Source: Bacteroidota bacterium (GTDB lineage Bacteria > Bacteroidota > Bacteroidia > Bacteroidales > JAAYUG01). Taken from it: DNA of 13,594 nt. Under the pieces are notes generated by a model. That model saw only the letters and a list, made by a program, of their open reading frames with translations. It did not search any database and was not told the origin of the DNA. Shown piece after piece: positions 6,241 to 13,594 of the stretch. Both the position numbers and the translations under genes were made by a program. How positions within the stretch are numbered: position 1 is the stretch's first letter; every line of letters starts with the position of its first letter. The stretch lies in the NCBI GenBank assembly GCA_021812865.1, contig JAKAMP010000015.1, positions 1-13,594 on the forward strand, read 5' to 3'.

Positions 6241-8214
6241 TCAGTTAAACCGAAGGATTGACGGAGCTTTCACGAAAAAATTCCTGGGTACAAGTCTGGT
6301 TTCTCCGGAAAGGAGGAACATCCAATGGTTACCCTTTGCATCGGGTCGGGGATAGTATCCCACGCCCAGTTGCAGGGTATTGAATACCAGTCTTTCATTT
6401 CTCACACGAACGCCCCCTCCGATTCCCGAATAGAGGGGATTGAGAGTGATGAGCCGGTGACCAGGACCAATCAGGGCAATGTCCGCAAAGCCGAAAGGGG
6501 CTATACGGAAATCAATCAGGTACCATGGAGTGAACATAACGGATTCCAACCGTGCAAGCATACGTTGCTCGCCCAGAACATTGGGGTTGACATATCCCCT
6601 GATGCCATTATTGGTATTGATATCAAGCCACTCATCGCGAAAGGAATGAATGCCCGCCGTATACCTAAAATAAAAGAAATGCCTGAAATAGAAATTATTC
6701 ACCACAAACAGGTTGGTAAAGAAATCAGATTCCAGGTTGAGTATTCCCTGGTCAATACGGTTGTTTGCAATAAAACCTCCAAATTCCACATTGGTATACA
6801 GGTAACCCAGGTTGAGCACATAATTTCCCTTTGACAATCCGTAAGCTGCGTAGAACCGCCTTCCGAATTCATTCCATTCATACCCTCCTGTGAACCTGAG
6901 CAATGAACCATAAGGTACATCCTCGGTTCTTCCAAAGCTATAGATCAGGTTGCTCTTATAGAAATTCTGTTCAGAAAATCCTATCCCGAAAAGCACCAGG
7001 GTTTTATTGAAATAGTTGTAGAATGCGTCATCTGATACAAGGGGACGTTCAGAATATTTATCCCAGTATATTCCTCCGGTAAGCGTAATGGTTGAACGGT
7101 GGCGGGTAAACAGGTTTTCCGATTTCACGGGAAAGGACCTGCCAGTCCAGAATCCAAACACATTACCCCGCACAGGATTTTGGTTCAGCAATGAATCGGA
7201 TAACCTGAAATTCTTAAGAGTTTGTATGTGGGAAATTTCAAGTCCTCCTGCATACTTGATATTTTCGATGAAAAAGTTCCTGGCGAGACTGATTCCATAG
7301 GATCCGGTTTCAAACAGTTTCGAGTACATTAACCGGCCATCGATAAAAGAGCCACCTAAATTTCTCACCCTGTAATAGCCAGAGTATCCAAGAATTCCAG
7401 TTTTTTTCGTATCCCAGGCAATATCATTTTGAAATTCATGTCCTGTACCCAGGATATTTCTATCCCAGAAATCAAAATCCCCGGTGGAGGTGCTGTGTAG
7501 GTTCAACTGGAACCCAATAGACCACACATCCTTTGCAATTACAATTACATCTACGCTATCGGCAGATCCGGGAACCTCCCTAACTACAAAGTTTGCATCT
7601 TCAATGCTGGGGAGTTCCCTGATAATACGCTCATTGTCGGCGAGAACATATGGATCAAGGGGCTGACCTTCCTTGAACAGGATGTTTTCCTTAAGCACCC
7701 AATCGCGGGTTTTTACATGAATCCTATTGCCCGTTCTCTGTATCCAGGAAGTGGGCTGAGTGGTAGTATCGTATACAGAAGGGCCGAAAACATCCATCTT
7801 ACGAAGGATGATTTTCCGGATAATTTTGCCCTTGCTCTGCATGAACTCATTTTCACTCATGACAGTCTGCAAGGTATCTTTAACCGATTTTTTACGGGCA
7901 GGAACCACCACAATGTTATGCAATTCCCTGATGAGAAAGTTTTTATCTGACAGCTCTTCTATTTTATCGATGAATGCATGTCCTTTCCTCCCTTTATTCG
8001 AAGCGCTATCGGGATTCTCTTCCATTCGGTTTGCCAGGCTGTCGGAAATCATACCCTGTATCTGGCCGATAACAGGCATTTGGGGGGTACCTGAACCCGG
8101 AAATGTCTGCGAATAAGCCGGCTGAGCCAAAAAGAATAGGAATCCGACAGGGATAATGGCAATATGGAGTATGAAGCGTTTGATAACCCGCAAATTAAGG
8201 TTGAAATTAAACAT
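6241..8214 (-). CDS. BamA/TamA-like outer-membrane beta-barrel protein with one POTRA-like domain
   Basis: About 657 aa. The N-terminus is a signal peptide (IKRFILHIAIIPVGFLFFLA then QPAYSQ), cut near residue 36. A polar linker (37-128) follows, then one POTRA-like domain at about 129-231. It shows GKIIRKIILRKMDVFG, the GNRIHVKTRDWVLKENILFKEGQ block, LADNERIIRELPSIEDANFVV and a closing strand VDVIVIAKDVWSI. Residues 232-657 alternate polar and aromatic/hydrophobic strands as in a 16-stranded barrel, ending FFVKAPSILRFN, like a terminal barrel strand. The family (surface antigen D15/Omp85 relatives) inserts or exports proteins at the outer membrane. Having one POTRA rather than the five of BamA argues against its being the main BamA; a TamA-like or lineage-specific role is an inference. 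Starts at 8229 (ATG) and 8256 (GTG) are possible; 8214 puts the signal peptide nearest the N-terminus. The gene diverges from addA. Confidence 0.82.
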   Translation of the reverse strand: MFNFNLNLRVIKRFILHIAIIPVGFLFFLAQPAYSQTFPGSGTPQMPVIGQIQGMISDSLANRMEENPDSASNKGRKGHAFIDKIEELSDKNFLIRELHNIVVVPARKKSVKDTLQTVMSENEFMQSKGKIIRKIILRKMDVFGPSVYDTTTQPTSWIQRTGNRIHVKTRDWVLKENILFKEGQPLDPYVLADNERIIRELPSIEDANFVVREVPGSADSVDVIVIAKDVWSIGFQLNLHSTSTGDFDFWDRNILGTGHEFQNDIAWDTKKTGILGYSGYYRVRNLGGSFIDGRLMYSKLFETGSYGISLARNFFIENIKYAGGLEISHIQTLKNFRLSDSLLNQNPVRGNVFGFWTGRSFPVKSENLFTRHRSTITLTGGIYWDKYSERPLVSDDAFYNYFNKTLVLFGIGFSEQNFYKSNLIYSFGRTEDVPYGSLLRFTGGYEWNEFGRRFYAAYGLSKGNYVLNLGYLYTNVEFGGFIANNRIDQGILNLESDFFTNLFVVNNFYFRHFFYFRYTAGIHSFRDEWLDINTNNGIRGYVNPNVLGEQRMLARLESVMFTPWYLIDFRIAPFGFADIALIGPGHRLITLNPLYSGIGGGVRVRNERLVFNTLQLGVGYYPRPDAKGNHWMFLLSGETRLVPRNFFVKAPSILRFN

Positions 8215-8374
8215 TAATTCTGAAAGCATAACATTTCTTTTACGGAGGATCTGCACGAACCGGTTGTTCCGGCCATTCGCTTTCGCTGGTTATGCAACAA
8301 GGTCAGGAACAATGCAAACGAATAATTCCTTATATCTATTTTGAGGGGAAGTCAATTAATTTGGAAAGGTTTCG

Positions 8375-8382
8375 TACTTTTG
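8375..8382 (+). promoter_or_regulatory. -7 element for the addA operon
   Basis: TACTTTTG matches TAnnTTTG exactly. It ends 10 nt before ATG 8393 and 16 nt before ATG 8399, so transcription would begin only a few nucleotides ahead of the coding region, implying a very short leader. No TTTG occurs at -33 spacing, so this is a partial match. Confidence 0.4.
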
Positions 8383-8392
8383 AACCATTCGG

Positions 8393-11300
8393 ATGTCCAT
8401 GGCTCTGCTCACAGTTTACAAAGCCTCTGCAGGTTCGGGAAAGACTTTCCGTCTCACCCTGGAGTACCTGAAGTTGATCATTGGCGAACCCGATGCCTTC
8501 CGTCATATCCTGGCCGTAACTTTTACCCATAAAGCCACGGCTGAGATGAAAAACCGTATAATCAGCGAACTGCATAAGCTTGCGGGCAGAGAGGAAACTG
8601 AAACCTGCCGTTTGATTTGTGAAGAGTTATCTGTATCCAGCGCATATGTGTTCGACAGGGCAGAGCAGCTTCTCAAAGCCATTCTTCACAATTATTCGCA
8701 GTTTCATATCAGCACCATCGATAGCTTTTTTCATACCATCATCACCTCATTTGCCAGAGATCTCGGACTGCAGGGCAACTTCACCATTGAACTGAACAAC
8801 AGCAAAGTACTCAATGCCGTGGTCGATGAGATCATGATGGAACTGGCCGATCATCCACGGCTAGCCAGATGGTTGGTAGATTTTGCGGATGAAAAACTCT
8901 CCCAGGGCAAGTCATGGGAACTCAGGGACGAGATCAAGAGACTGGGAAGTGAGCTGTTCAGGGAAGATTACGGTTTTGACAAACTGATCCTGTCCCCTGA
9001 TGAACAAAAAAACCTGATAGGTAAAGTCATATCGCAGATTGCAAAATCCAAAGCCAATATTCAGAGCCGCCTAACAGAAACCGGGAAGGAAGCAGCCTCC
9101 ATCATGACGGGCAACGGACTTGACTTGTCCGACTTCAATTTTGGCAGCAGGGGCGTTATGGGTTACCTGGTAAGCCTGGAACAGTCGCCCCTTAAAGCTC
9201 CATACAAGAAAGCGCTGGAAGCAGTCGACCACACCGAGGCCTGGTTGGGTTCAAAAAGCAAAAAGGCCCCGCTGGCTGCCCATCTGGTAGAATCAAACCT
9301 GAATGCCAGCCTGAAGGAAGCGCTCAAATTGCAGATAGAATGGCAAACTGCTGACCAGGTAGGAAGAAACCTTTATGCTTTGGGAATTCTTTCCAACCTG
9401 AAGGAGAAGATCATCAGCCACACGCAGGAGAAAAACCTGTTTCTGATCGATCAGTCGCCATGGCTGATCAATAGGCTGATTGACAACAATGATACCCCGT
9501 TTATCTACGAACGTGCCGGGAATCATTATCATCATTTCATGATCGATGAATTCCAGGATACTTCTGTACTTCAGTGGCAAAACTTCCTGCCGCTCATTCA
9601 CAACAGCCTTTCGCAGGACTACCCCTGCATGCTGGTTGGCGATGTTAAGCAGTCCATCTATCGCTGGAGAAACAGCAGCTGGAAGACGCTGGCAGATATT
9701 GAACATGGAACCAAACCGGTCGACATCGAAAACCTGGGAACGAATTACAGGAGCAGGCCTATGCTGATTCGCTTCAACAACAGTATGTTCTCACAGGCGC
9801 CTCAAACCCTGCAGGACTGGTTCAATAAGGAATTCGATGTAACGGAAGCCAATCCATACACCGACCTGATCATCAAGGCATATCGTGGTGTGGCCCAACA
9901 GATACCTGCCGGCGATGCAGAAAATATCGGATATGCAGGCTTTGCCTTTGTAAGTGAAGATAGTGAGCAAAAAGAAAGCATACCTCAGATGCAGGAGGGA
10001 AGGGACCTTCCATACCTGAAAGAGATGAAGGTTTTTGTGGATCAACTGCTGGAAAATAATTACCAACAGAAAGAAATTGCAATCCTGGTGAGGAAAAAAG
10101 CTGAGGGAACAAGGGTTGCAGAATTCCTGCTTCAATCCGGAACTTACCGGGTTATTTCCAATGATTCCCTGCTGGTGAGAAATTCTCTTTCGGTGAAACT
10201 ACTTGTATCCCTTTTCATCTGGCTGTATGACGAAACCGACAGCCTGAATAACCTATTCCTGATCGAAGAATTGAAAGAAGATGCGATTGAAAGGGAAAAT
10301 ACTTCGGCTGGCAGGAATGCATATTGTGCAGGGGAGAATCCTGGTACATGGTTACCACAGGAATTGGTTTCTGCCAGGGAAAAGCTGGAAAATCTTCCTC
10401 TGTATGACCTGGCCGAATACCTGATCAGTTTGCTGAACTTGCATCGTAAACCTGGACAATATCCCTACCTGCAGGCTTTTCTTGATATAGTGCATGATTA
10501 TTGCACCGGAAACGCTACCACACTGGCCTCTTTCCTGGAATGGTGGAAAGAAAACGGGGATTCCTTCACCATCAATGCCCCGGAAGAACAGGATGCCATC
10601 CGGATCATAACCATCCATAAGGCCAAAGGTTTACAGTACAGGGCAGTGATCATACCTTTCTGTAACTGGGAGCTCGATCATGGGAAGAACCAACCGGTTC
10701 TCTGGTGCGACACGAAGGATACGCCCTACCATTATCTTGGACCTGTACCGGTGCGATATAACTCCAGAATGGCAGATAGCCAATTTTCCCCGGAATACTA
10801 TAGGGAAAAAATCCAGGTTTATGTGGATAACCTCAATCTGTTGTATGTAGCTTTTACCAGGGCTATGGACTGCCTGTTTGCCATTTGTCCGGCTGATGAA
10901 TCCAAGGCCAGGAAAGTATCCCATCTCATCTTGGAGGTGCTTGACATGGAGGATTCAGGACTCATGGCTGATCCGGGCCTTTCATTCCGGACAGCAGAAA
11001 GAAAGGATGGAAGGATTTCATTCGGAAAAATTCCGGTTCTAGAGAAAATGGATATGCCCGCCATTCAGCCTGAGTATGTGAAGGCATCGGCATTCCCTGC
11101 AGAACGAATAAGAATAAAGGCGCACAGCGAGGAATATTTTCTTCCTATTACCAATCCTGCAAGAGAAACGAGGATAAACCAGGGAAAGATTCTTCATGAC
11201 ATTCTCGCGGGAGTTACTGTTTTGGATGATATATCGCCTGCCCTGCAGAAACTGATCCATGAGGGAAAAATCAGTCAGAAGGAGAAAGAGTTGTACCACA

Positions 11301-11602
11301 GGAAAATTCTTGATATAACAAGCGATCCGCTGGTAGCCGGCTGGTTCGGTCCGGAATGGCAGGTAATCAGGGAATTACCGTATGTAGAGAAAGGCAAAAA
11401 CATTGAAATTCCCGACCGAGTAATGATTTCGGGCAGCAAGGCAGTGGTAGTAGATTATAAAAGCGGTGAAAATAAATCTGAAGGCCATCATTCCCAGGTG
11501 AGAAAGTACATGCATGCTATGGATCGCATGGGATACACCGATGTAAAAGGATTTATCTGGTACTTAAAATTATCAGAAATTGATGAAGTGGTCAGAACAT
11601 AA
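8393..11602 (+). CDS. addA: AddA-like helicase-nuclease subunit
   Basis: 1069-aa superfamily 1 (UvrD/RecB-type) helicase fused to a RecB-type nuclease, the catalytic subunit of AddAB. It unwinds and degrades double-strand DNA ends to produce 3' tails for RecA. Motifs in order: Walker A ASAGSGKT (11-18); Ia AVTFTHKATAEMKNRI (41-56); Ib STIDSFFHTII (107-117); II DEFQDTS (385-391); III LVGDVKQSIYRWR (414-426); IV NYRSRPMLI (451-459); V IRIITIHKAKGLQY (736-749); VI NLLYVAFTRA (815-824). The nuclease domain has INQGKILHDIL (928-938), PDRV (1007-1010), VVDYKSG (1019-1025) and QVRKYMHAM (1035-1043), so the PD-(D/E)XK residues look intact. It is shorter than B. subtilis AddA (about 1230 aa). ATG 8399 is an alternative start. 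It is the first gene of an operon with the radical SAM gene and addB. Confidence 0.93.
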   Translation: MSMALLTVYKASAGSGKTFRLTLEYLKLIIGEPDAFRHILAVTFTHKATAEMKNRIISELHKLAGREETETCRLICEELSVSSAYVFDRAEQLLKAILHNYSQFHISTIDSFFHTIITSFARDLGLQGNFTIELNNSKVLNAVVDEIMMELADHPRLARWLVDFADEKLSQGKSWELRDEIKRLGSELFREDYGFDKLILSPDEQKNLIGKVISQIAKSKANIQSRLTETGKEAASIMTGNGLDLSDFNFGSRGVMGYLVSLEQSPLKAPYKKALEAVDHTEAWLGSKSKKAPLAAHLVESNLNASLKEALKLQIEWQTADQVGRNLYALGILSNLKEKIISHTQEKNLFLIDQSPWLINRLIDNNDTPFIYERAGNHYHHFMIDEFQDTSVLQWQNFLPLIHNSLSQDYPCMLVGDVKQSIYRWRNSSWKTLADIEHGTKPVDIENLGTNYRSRPMLIRFNNSMFSQAPQTLQDWFNKEFDVTEANPYTDLIIKAYRGVAQQIPAGDAENIGYAGFAFVSEDSEQKESIPQMQEGRDLPYLKEMKVFVDQLLENNYQQKEIAILVRKKAEGTRVAEFLLQSGTYRVISNDSLLVRNSLSVKLLVSLFIWLYDETDSLNNLFLIEELKEDAIERENTSAGRNAYCAGENPGTWLPQELVSAREKLENLPLYDLAEYLISLLNLHRKPGQYPYLQAFLDIVHDYCTGNATTLASFLEWWKENGDSFTINAPEEQDAIRIITIHKAKGLQYRAVIIPFCNWELDHGKNQPVLWCDTKDTPYHYLGPVPVRYNSRMADSQFSPEYYREKIQVYVDNLNLLYVAFTRAMDCLFAICPADESKARKVSHLILEVLDMEDSGLMADPGLSFRTAERKDGRISFGKIPVLEKMDMPAIQPEYVKASAFPAERIRIKAHSEEYFLPITNPARETRINQGKILHDILAGVTVLDDISPALQKLIHEGKISQKEKELYHRKILDITSDPLVAGWFGPEWQVIRELPYVEKGKNIEIPDRVMISGSKAVVVDYKSGENKSEGHHSQVRKYMHAMDRMGYTDVKGFIWYLKLSEIDEVVRT

Positions 11603-11606
11603 AGAT

Positions 11607-12569
11607 ATGAATTTCCCCTGGGGACACCAGAAACGGTATCATTCCTATCCCGAGCTGTACCGGTCAAAATTTGGTATGCGCGTGCAGAAGGTGGCGGTTG
11701 ATGCCGGATTTACCTGCCCCAACCGCGACGGGAAAGTGGGCCGTGGAGGATGTACCTATTGCAACAATGATGCTTTCAACCCATCCTATTGCCATACAGG
11801 GAAAAGTATCAGCGAGCAGGTGCACGAAGGAATTGAATTTCATCACACACGATATCGCCGGGCCAGGCAGTACCTGGTGTATTTTCAGGCATATTCCAAC
11901 ACGTATGCGCCACTGAAGGAACTCAAGCGTATGTATGAAGAAGCCCTATCGTGCGAAGGGGTGATTGGCCTCGTCATAGGAACGCGACCCGACTGCGTGG
12001 AAGATGAAAAGCTCGAATACCTGTCGGAACTGGCAAAGAAGTACTATATCAAAGTGGAATACGGCATTGAGTCGGTGAGGGACGATACCCTGCAGGCAAT
12101 CAACCGCGGGCACGACTTTGCAGAAAGCGTTGATGCCCTCAGGCGCACCCATGCACGCGGCATCCCCGCCGGAGCTCATTTCATAATTGGACTTCCGGGA
12201 GAAAACGAGCATACCCTCGGGGAAGATATTTCCATCATCTCCTCCCTTCCGTTGGAAAGCATTAAATTTCACCAGTTACAGATCATCAAAGGCACAGCTA
12301 TGGAAATTCAGTACCGGGAAGATTCCGGGGCATTTCATATTTATGAACTGGCTGAGTATCTCGAACTGGTGACCAGACTGGTTGAAAGGCTGAATCCTGC
12401 CATCAGCATTGAACGGATTGCTGCAGAGGTTCCTCCCCGTTATCTAGCCAGTCCCGCATGGGAACAGGTACGGTACGATGAGGTGCTCCGGCTGTTCGAA
12501 AAGAAACTGGAAGATAAAAATACCTGGCAGGGAAGGTTGTATCAAACAAATCAACCCATCGAACCGTGA
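11607..12569 (+). CDS. yhcC: YhcC/YtqA-family radical SAM protein (TIGR01212 type)
   Basis: 320-aa radical S-adenosylmethionine enzyme. The [4Fe-4S] cysteines are Cys37, Cys49 and Cys52 (TCPNRDG..GRGGCTYC), the C-x11-C-x2-C spacing typical of this family rather than the common CxxxCxxC. Further family features are YFQAYSNTYAP, VIGTRPDCV, VEYGIESVRDDTL and GAHFIIGLPGE. The family is related to Elp3-type radical SAM proteins. B. subtilis YtqA (MnmL) has been linked to processing of the carboxymethylaminomethyl group on wobble uridine of tRNA, so a tRNA-modification role is plausible here but not shown. I start at ATG 11607, 4 nt after the addA stop, giving the MNFPWGHQKRYHSY.. N-terminus expected for the Bacteroidetes branch. 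TTG 11580 and ATG 11583 lie inside addA. The stop overlaps the addB start. Confidence 0.92.
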   Translation: MNFPWGHQKRYHSYPELYRSKFGMRVQKVAVDAGFTCPNRDGKVGRGGCTYCNNDAFNPSYCHTGKSISEQVHEGIEFHHTRYRRARQYLVYFQAYSNTYAPLKELKRMYEEALSCEGVIGLVIGTRPDCVEDEKLEYLSELAKKYYIKVEYGIESVRDDTLQAINRGHDFAESVDALRRTHARGIPAGAHFIIGLPGENEHTLGEDISIISSLPLESIKFHQLQIIKGTAMEIQYREDSGAFHIYELAEYLELVTRLVERLNPAISIERIAAEVPPRYLASPAWEQVRYDEVLRLFEKKLEDKNTWQGRLYQTNQPIEP

Positions 12570-13594
12570 AGAAATTTCTTGAACAGGTCGCCGGTTATGT
12601 AAACCAGCAACACGGCTCTTCGCTGAACAGAATTGCATTGGTTTTTCCAAGCCGGCGTGCAGGTATATATTTTCTGAAGTACCTGTCGGCCCTCCACGAG
12701 ACCCCTTCCTGGTCGCCGGTGATCCTTACCCTAAGCGATGTTTTCGCAACCTTCAGTCCGCTACAGCCAGCCGATCAACTGACACTGGTTGCCACGCTTT
12801 ACAGGATTTACAGGGAGAAAACAGGCTCGGAGGAAACGTTTGATACTTTTTACTACTGGGGAGAGATGATGCTGTCGGACTTCGACGACCTGGACAAGCA
12901 ACTGGTGGATGCAGCGATGCTATTCCGCAATATTTCGGATCTCAAAGAACTGGAGAAAGATGTTTCCTATCTCACGGAACCTCAAATAGAGGCCATACGG
13001 ATTTTCTGGAAAAATTTCGAATCAGGCAAGCGGTCGGGAGAAAAGGAAAATTTCTCCCAATTGTGGCAGAATCTTCTCCCAATATATCTTGAATTCAGAA
13101 AAACGCTGGTCTTCCAGGGCATAGGGTATGAAGGGATGATATACAGGCAGGTGACAGAAAAAATTAAAGCCGGCGGGCTGGACAGCCTGCCCTGGGAGCA
13201 GATATATTTTGCCGGATTCAATGTGCTGAACGAATGTGAAAGATATCTCTTCAGGTATTTCACCAAGCGGCAATGCGCAGGCTTCTTCTGGGATTATGAT
13301 GAAGCCTACATCAGCGACACTACGCACGAAGCAGGCGTCTTTATACGGAGCAACCTCATGGAATTTCCTTCCCTTCTGCCACGGGAGCATTTCAGGAACC
13401 TGGAAAACAGAAACAAAAAGATCAGGATCCTTTCCGAATCCTCCAACACCGGGCAGGCCATTACCGCAGGGAATATCCTTGAGAAAATGGCCGGACACGG
13501 CATCACACTGGATGAAAATACTGCCGTTGTCCTGGCAGATGAGAGTCTTCTGATGCCACTGCTGTATGCCCTTCCTGCCCTTACAAAGGAAATC
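12566..13594 (+). CDS. addB: AddB-like subunit, N-terminal part (runs off the window)
   Basis: 343 codons are present, open to the last base, with no stop. Translation starts at GTG 12566, which overlaps the preceding TGA as GTGA, so translation is probably coupled to the SAM gene. The N-terminus RIALVFPSRRAGIYFLKYLS (22-41) is the opening strand-helix of Bacteroidetes AddB-like proteins. At this position B. subtilis AddB has a Walker A site; here it is replaced by PSRRAG, so no ATP binding is expected from it. IYFAGFN (213-219) and FFWDYDEAY (240-248) match the inactivated-helicase core of the AddB/RecC type. The C-terminal PD-(D/E)XK nuclease and any Fe-S cysteines lie outside the window. 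Together with AddA two genes upstream it should form the AddAB double-strand-break resection complex. Confidence 0.88.
   Translation, partial: MKKFLEQVAGYVNQQHGSSLNRIALVFPSRRAGIYFLKYLSALHETPSWSPVILTLSDVFATFSPLQPADQLTLVATLYRIYREKTGSEETFDTFYYWGEMMLSDFDDLDKQLVDAAMLFRNISDLKELEKDVSYLTEPQIEAIRIFWKNFESGKRSGEKENFSQLWQNLLPIYLEFRKTLVFQGIGYEGMIYRQVTEKIKAGGLDSLPWEQIYFAGFNVLNECERYLFRYFTKRQCAGFFWDYDEAYISDTTHEAGVFIRSNLMEFPSLLPREHFRNLENRNKKIRILSESSNTGQAITAGNILEKMAGHGITLDENTAVVLADESLLMPLLYALPALTKEI

Noticed and set aside
11580..11606. Earlier TTG (11580) or ATG (11583) start for the radical SAM gene
   Set aside because: Both overlap the end of addA; ATG 11607 gives the family-like N-terminus right after the addA stop.

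Overview
The window looks like chromosomal DNA of a member of the Bacteroidota, probably Bacteroidales-like. It has moderate GC and no Shine-Dalgarno sites ahead of the starts I checked. Promoter elements follow the Bacteroidetes pattern (TTTG, about 20 nt, then TAnnTTTG), and the protein families have a typical Bacteroidetes flavour. No organism can be named from the sequence alone. I see no tRNA, rRNA, insertion sequence, integrase, phage gene or CRISPR array.

Left part (51-8214), all on the minus strand, reading right to left: a BamA/TamA-like outer-membrane protein with a single POTRA-like domain, a typical 2-Cys peroxiredoxin, TilS (tRNA-Ile lysidine synthetase), a small exported TPR protein, and a large secreted M14 zinc carboxypeptidase-like protein with a GATase-like C-terminal region. 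At least the last four look like separate transcription units. Intrinsic terminators follow the TPR gene and prx, a third lies 285 nt beyond tilS, and tilS has a near-consensus promoter of its own. The roughly 450-bp gap between tilS and the TPR gene contains a strong minus-strand terminator and a perfect -7 element about 190 nt upstream of it. It may therefore encode a small RNA, or be a long tilS 3' UTR.

Right part (8393-13594), plus strand: a tightly packed operon of addA (UvrD-type helicase with RecB-type nuclease), a YhcC/YtqA-type radical SAM gene, and addB, which runs off the window. addA and the SAM gene are 4 nt apart, and the SAM stop overlaps the addB GTG start (GTGA), so the three are probably co-transcribed and the last junction translationally coupled. 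AddA and AddB should form the helicase-nuclease that processes double-strand ends for RecA. The radical SAM protein is most likely a tRNA-modification-type enzyme with no obvious role in recombination.

The content is mostly housekeeping and envelope genes. The points most worth a second look are the candidate small RNA at 3598-3789, the radical SAM gene lodged between addA and addB, and a protein-like reading frame that continues in frame after the stop of the BamA-like gene.
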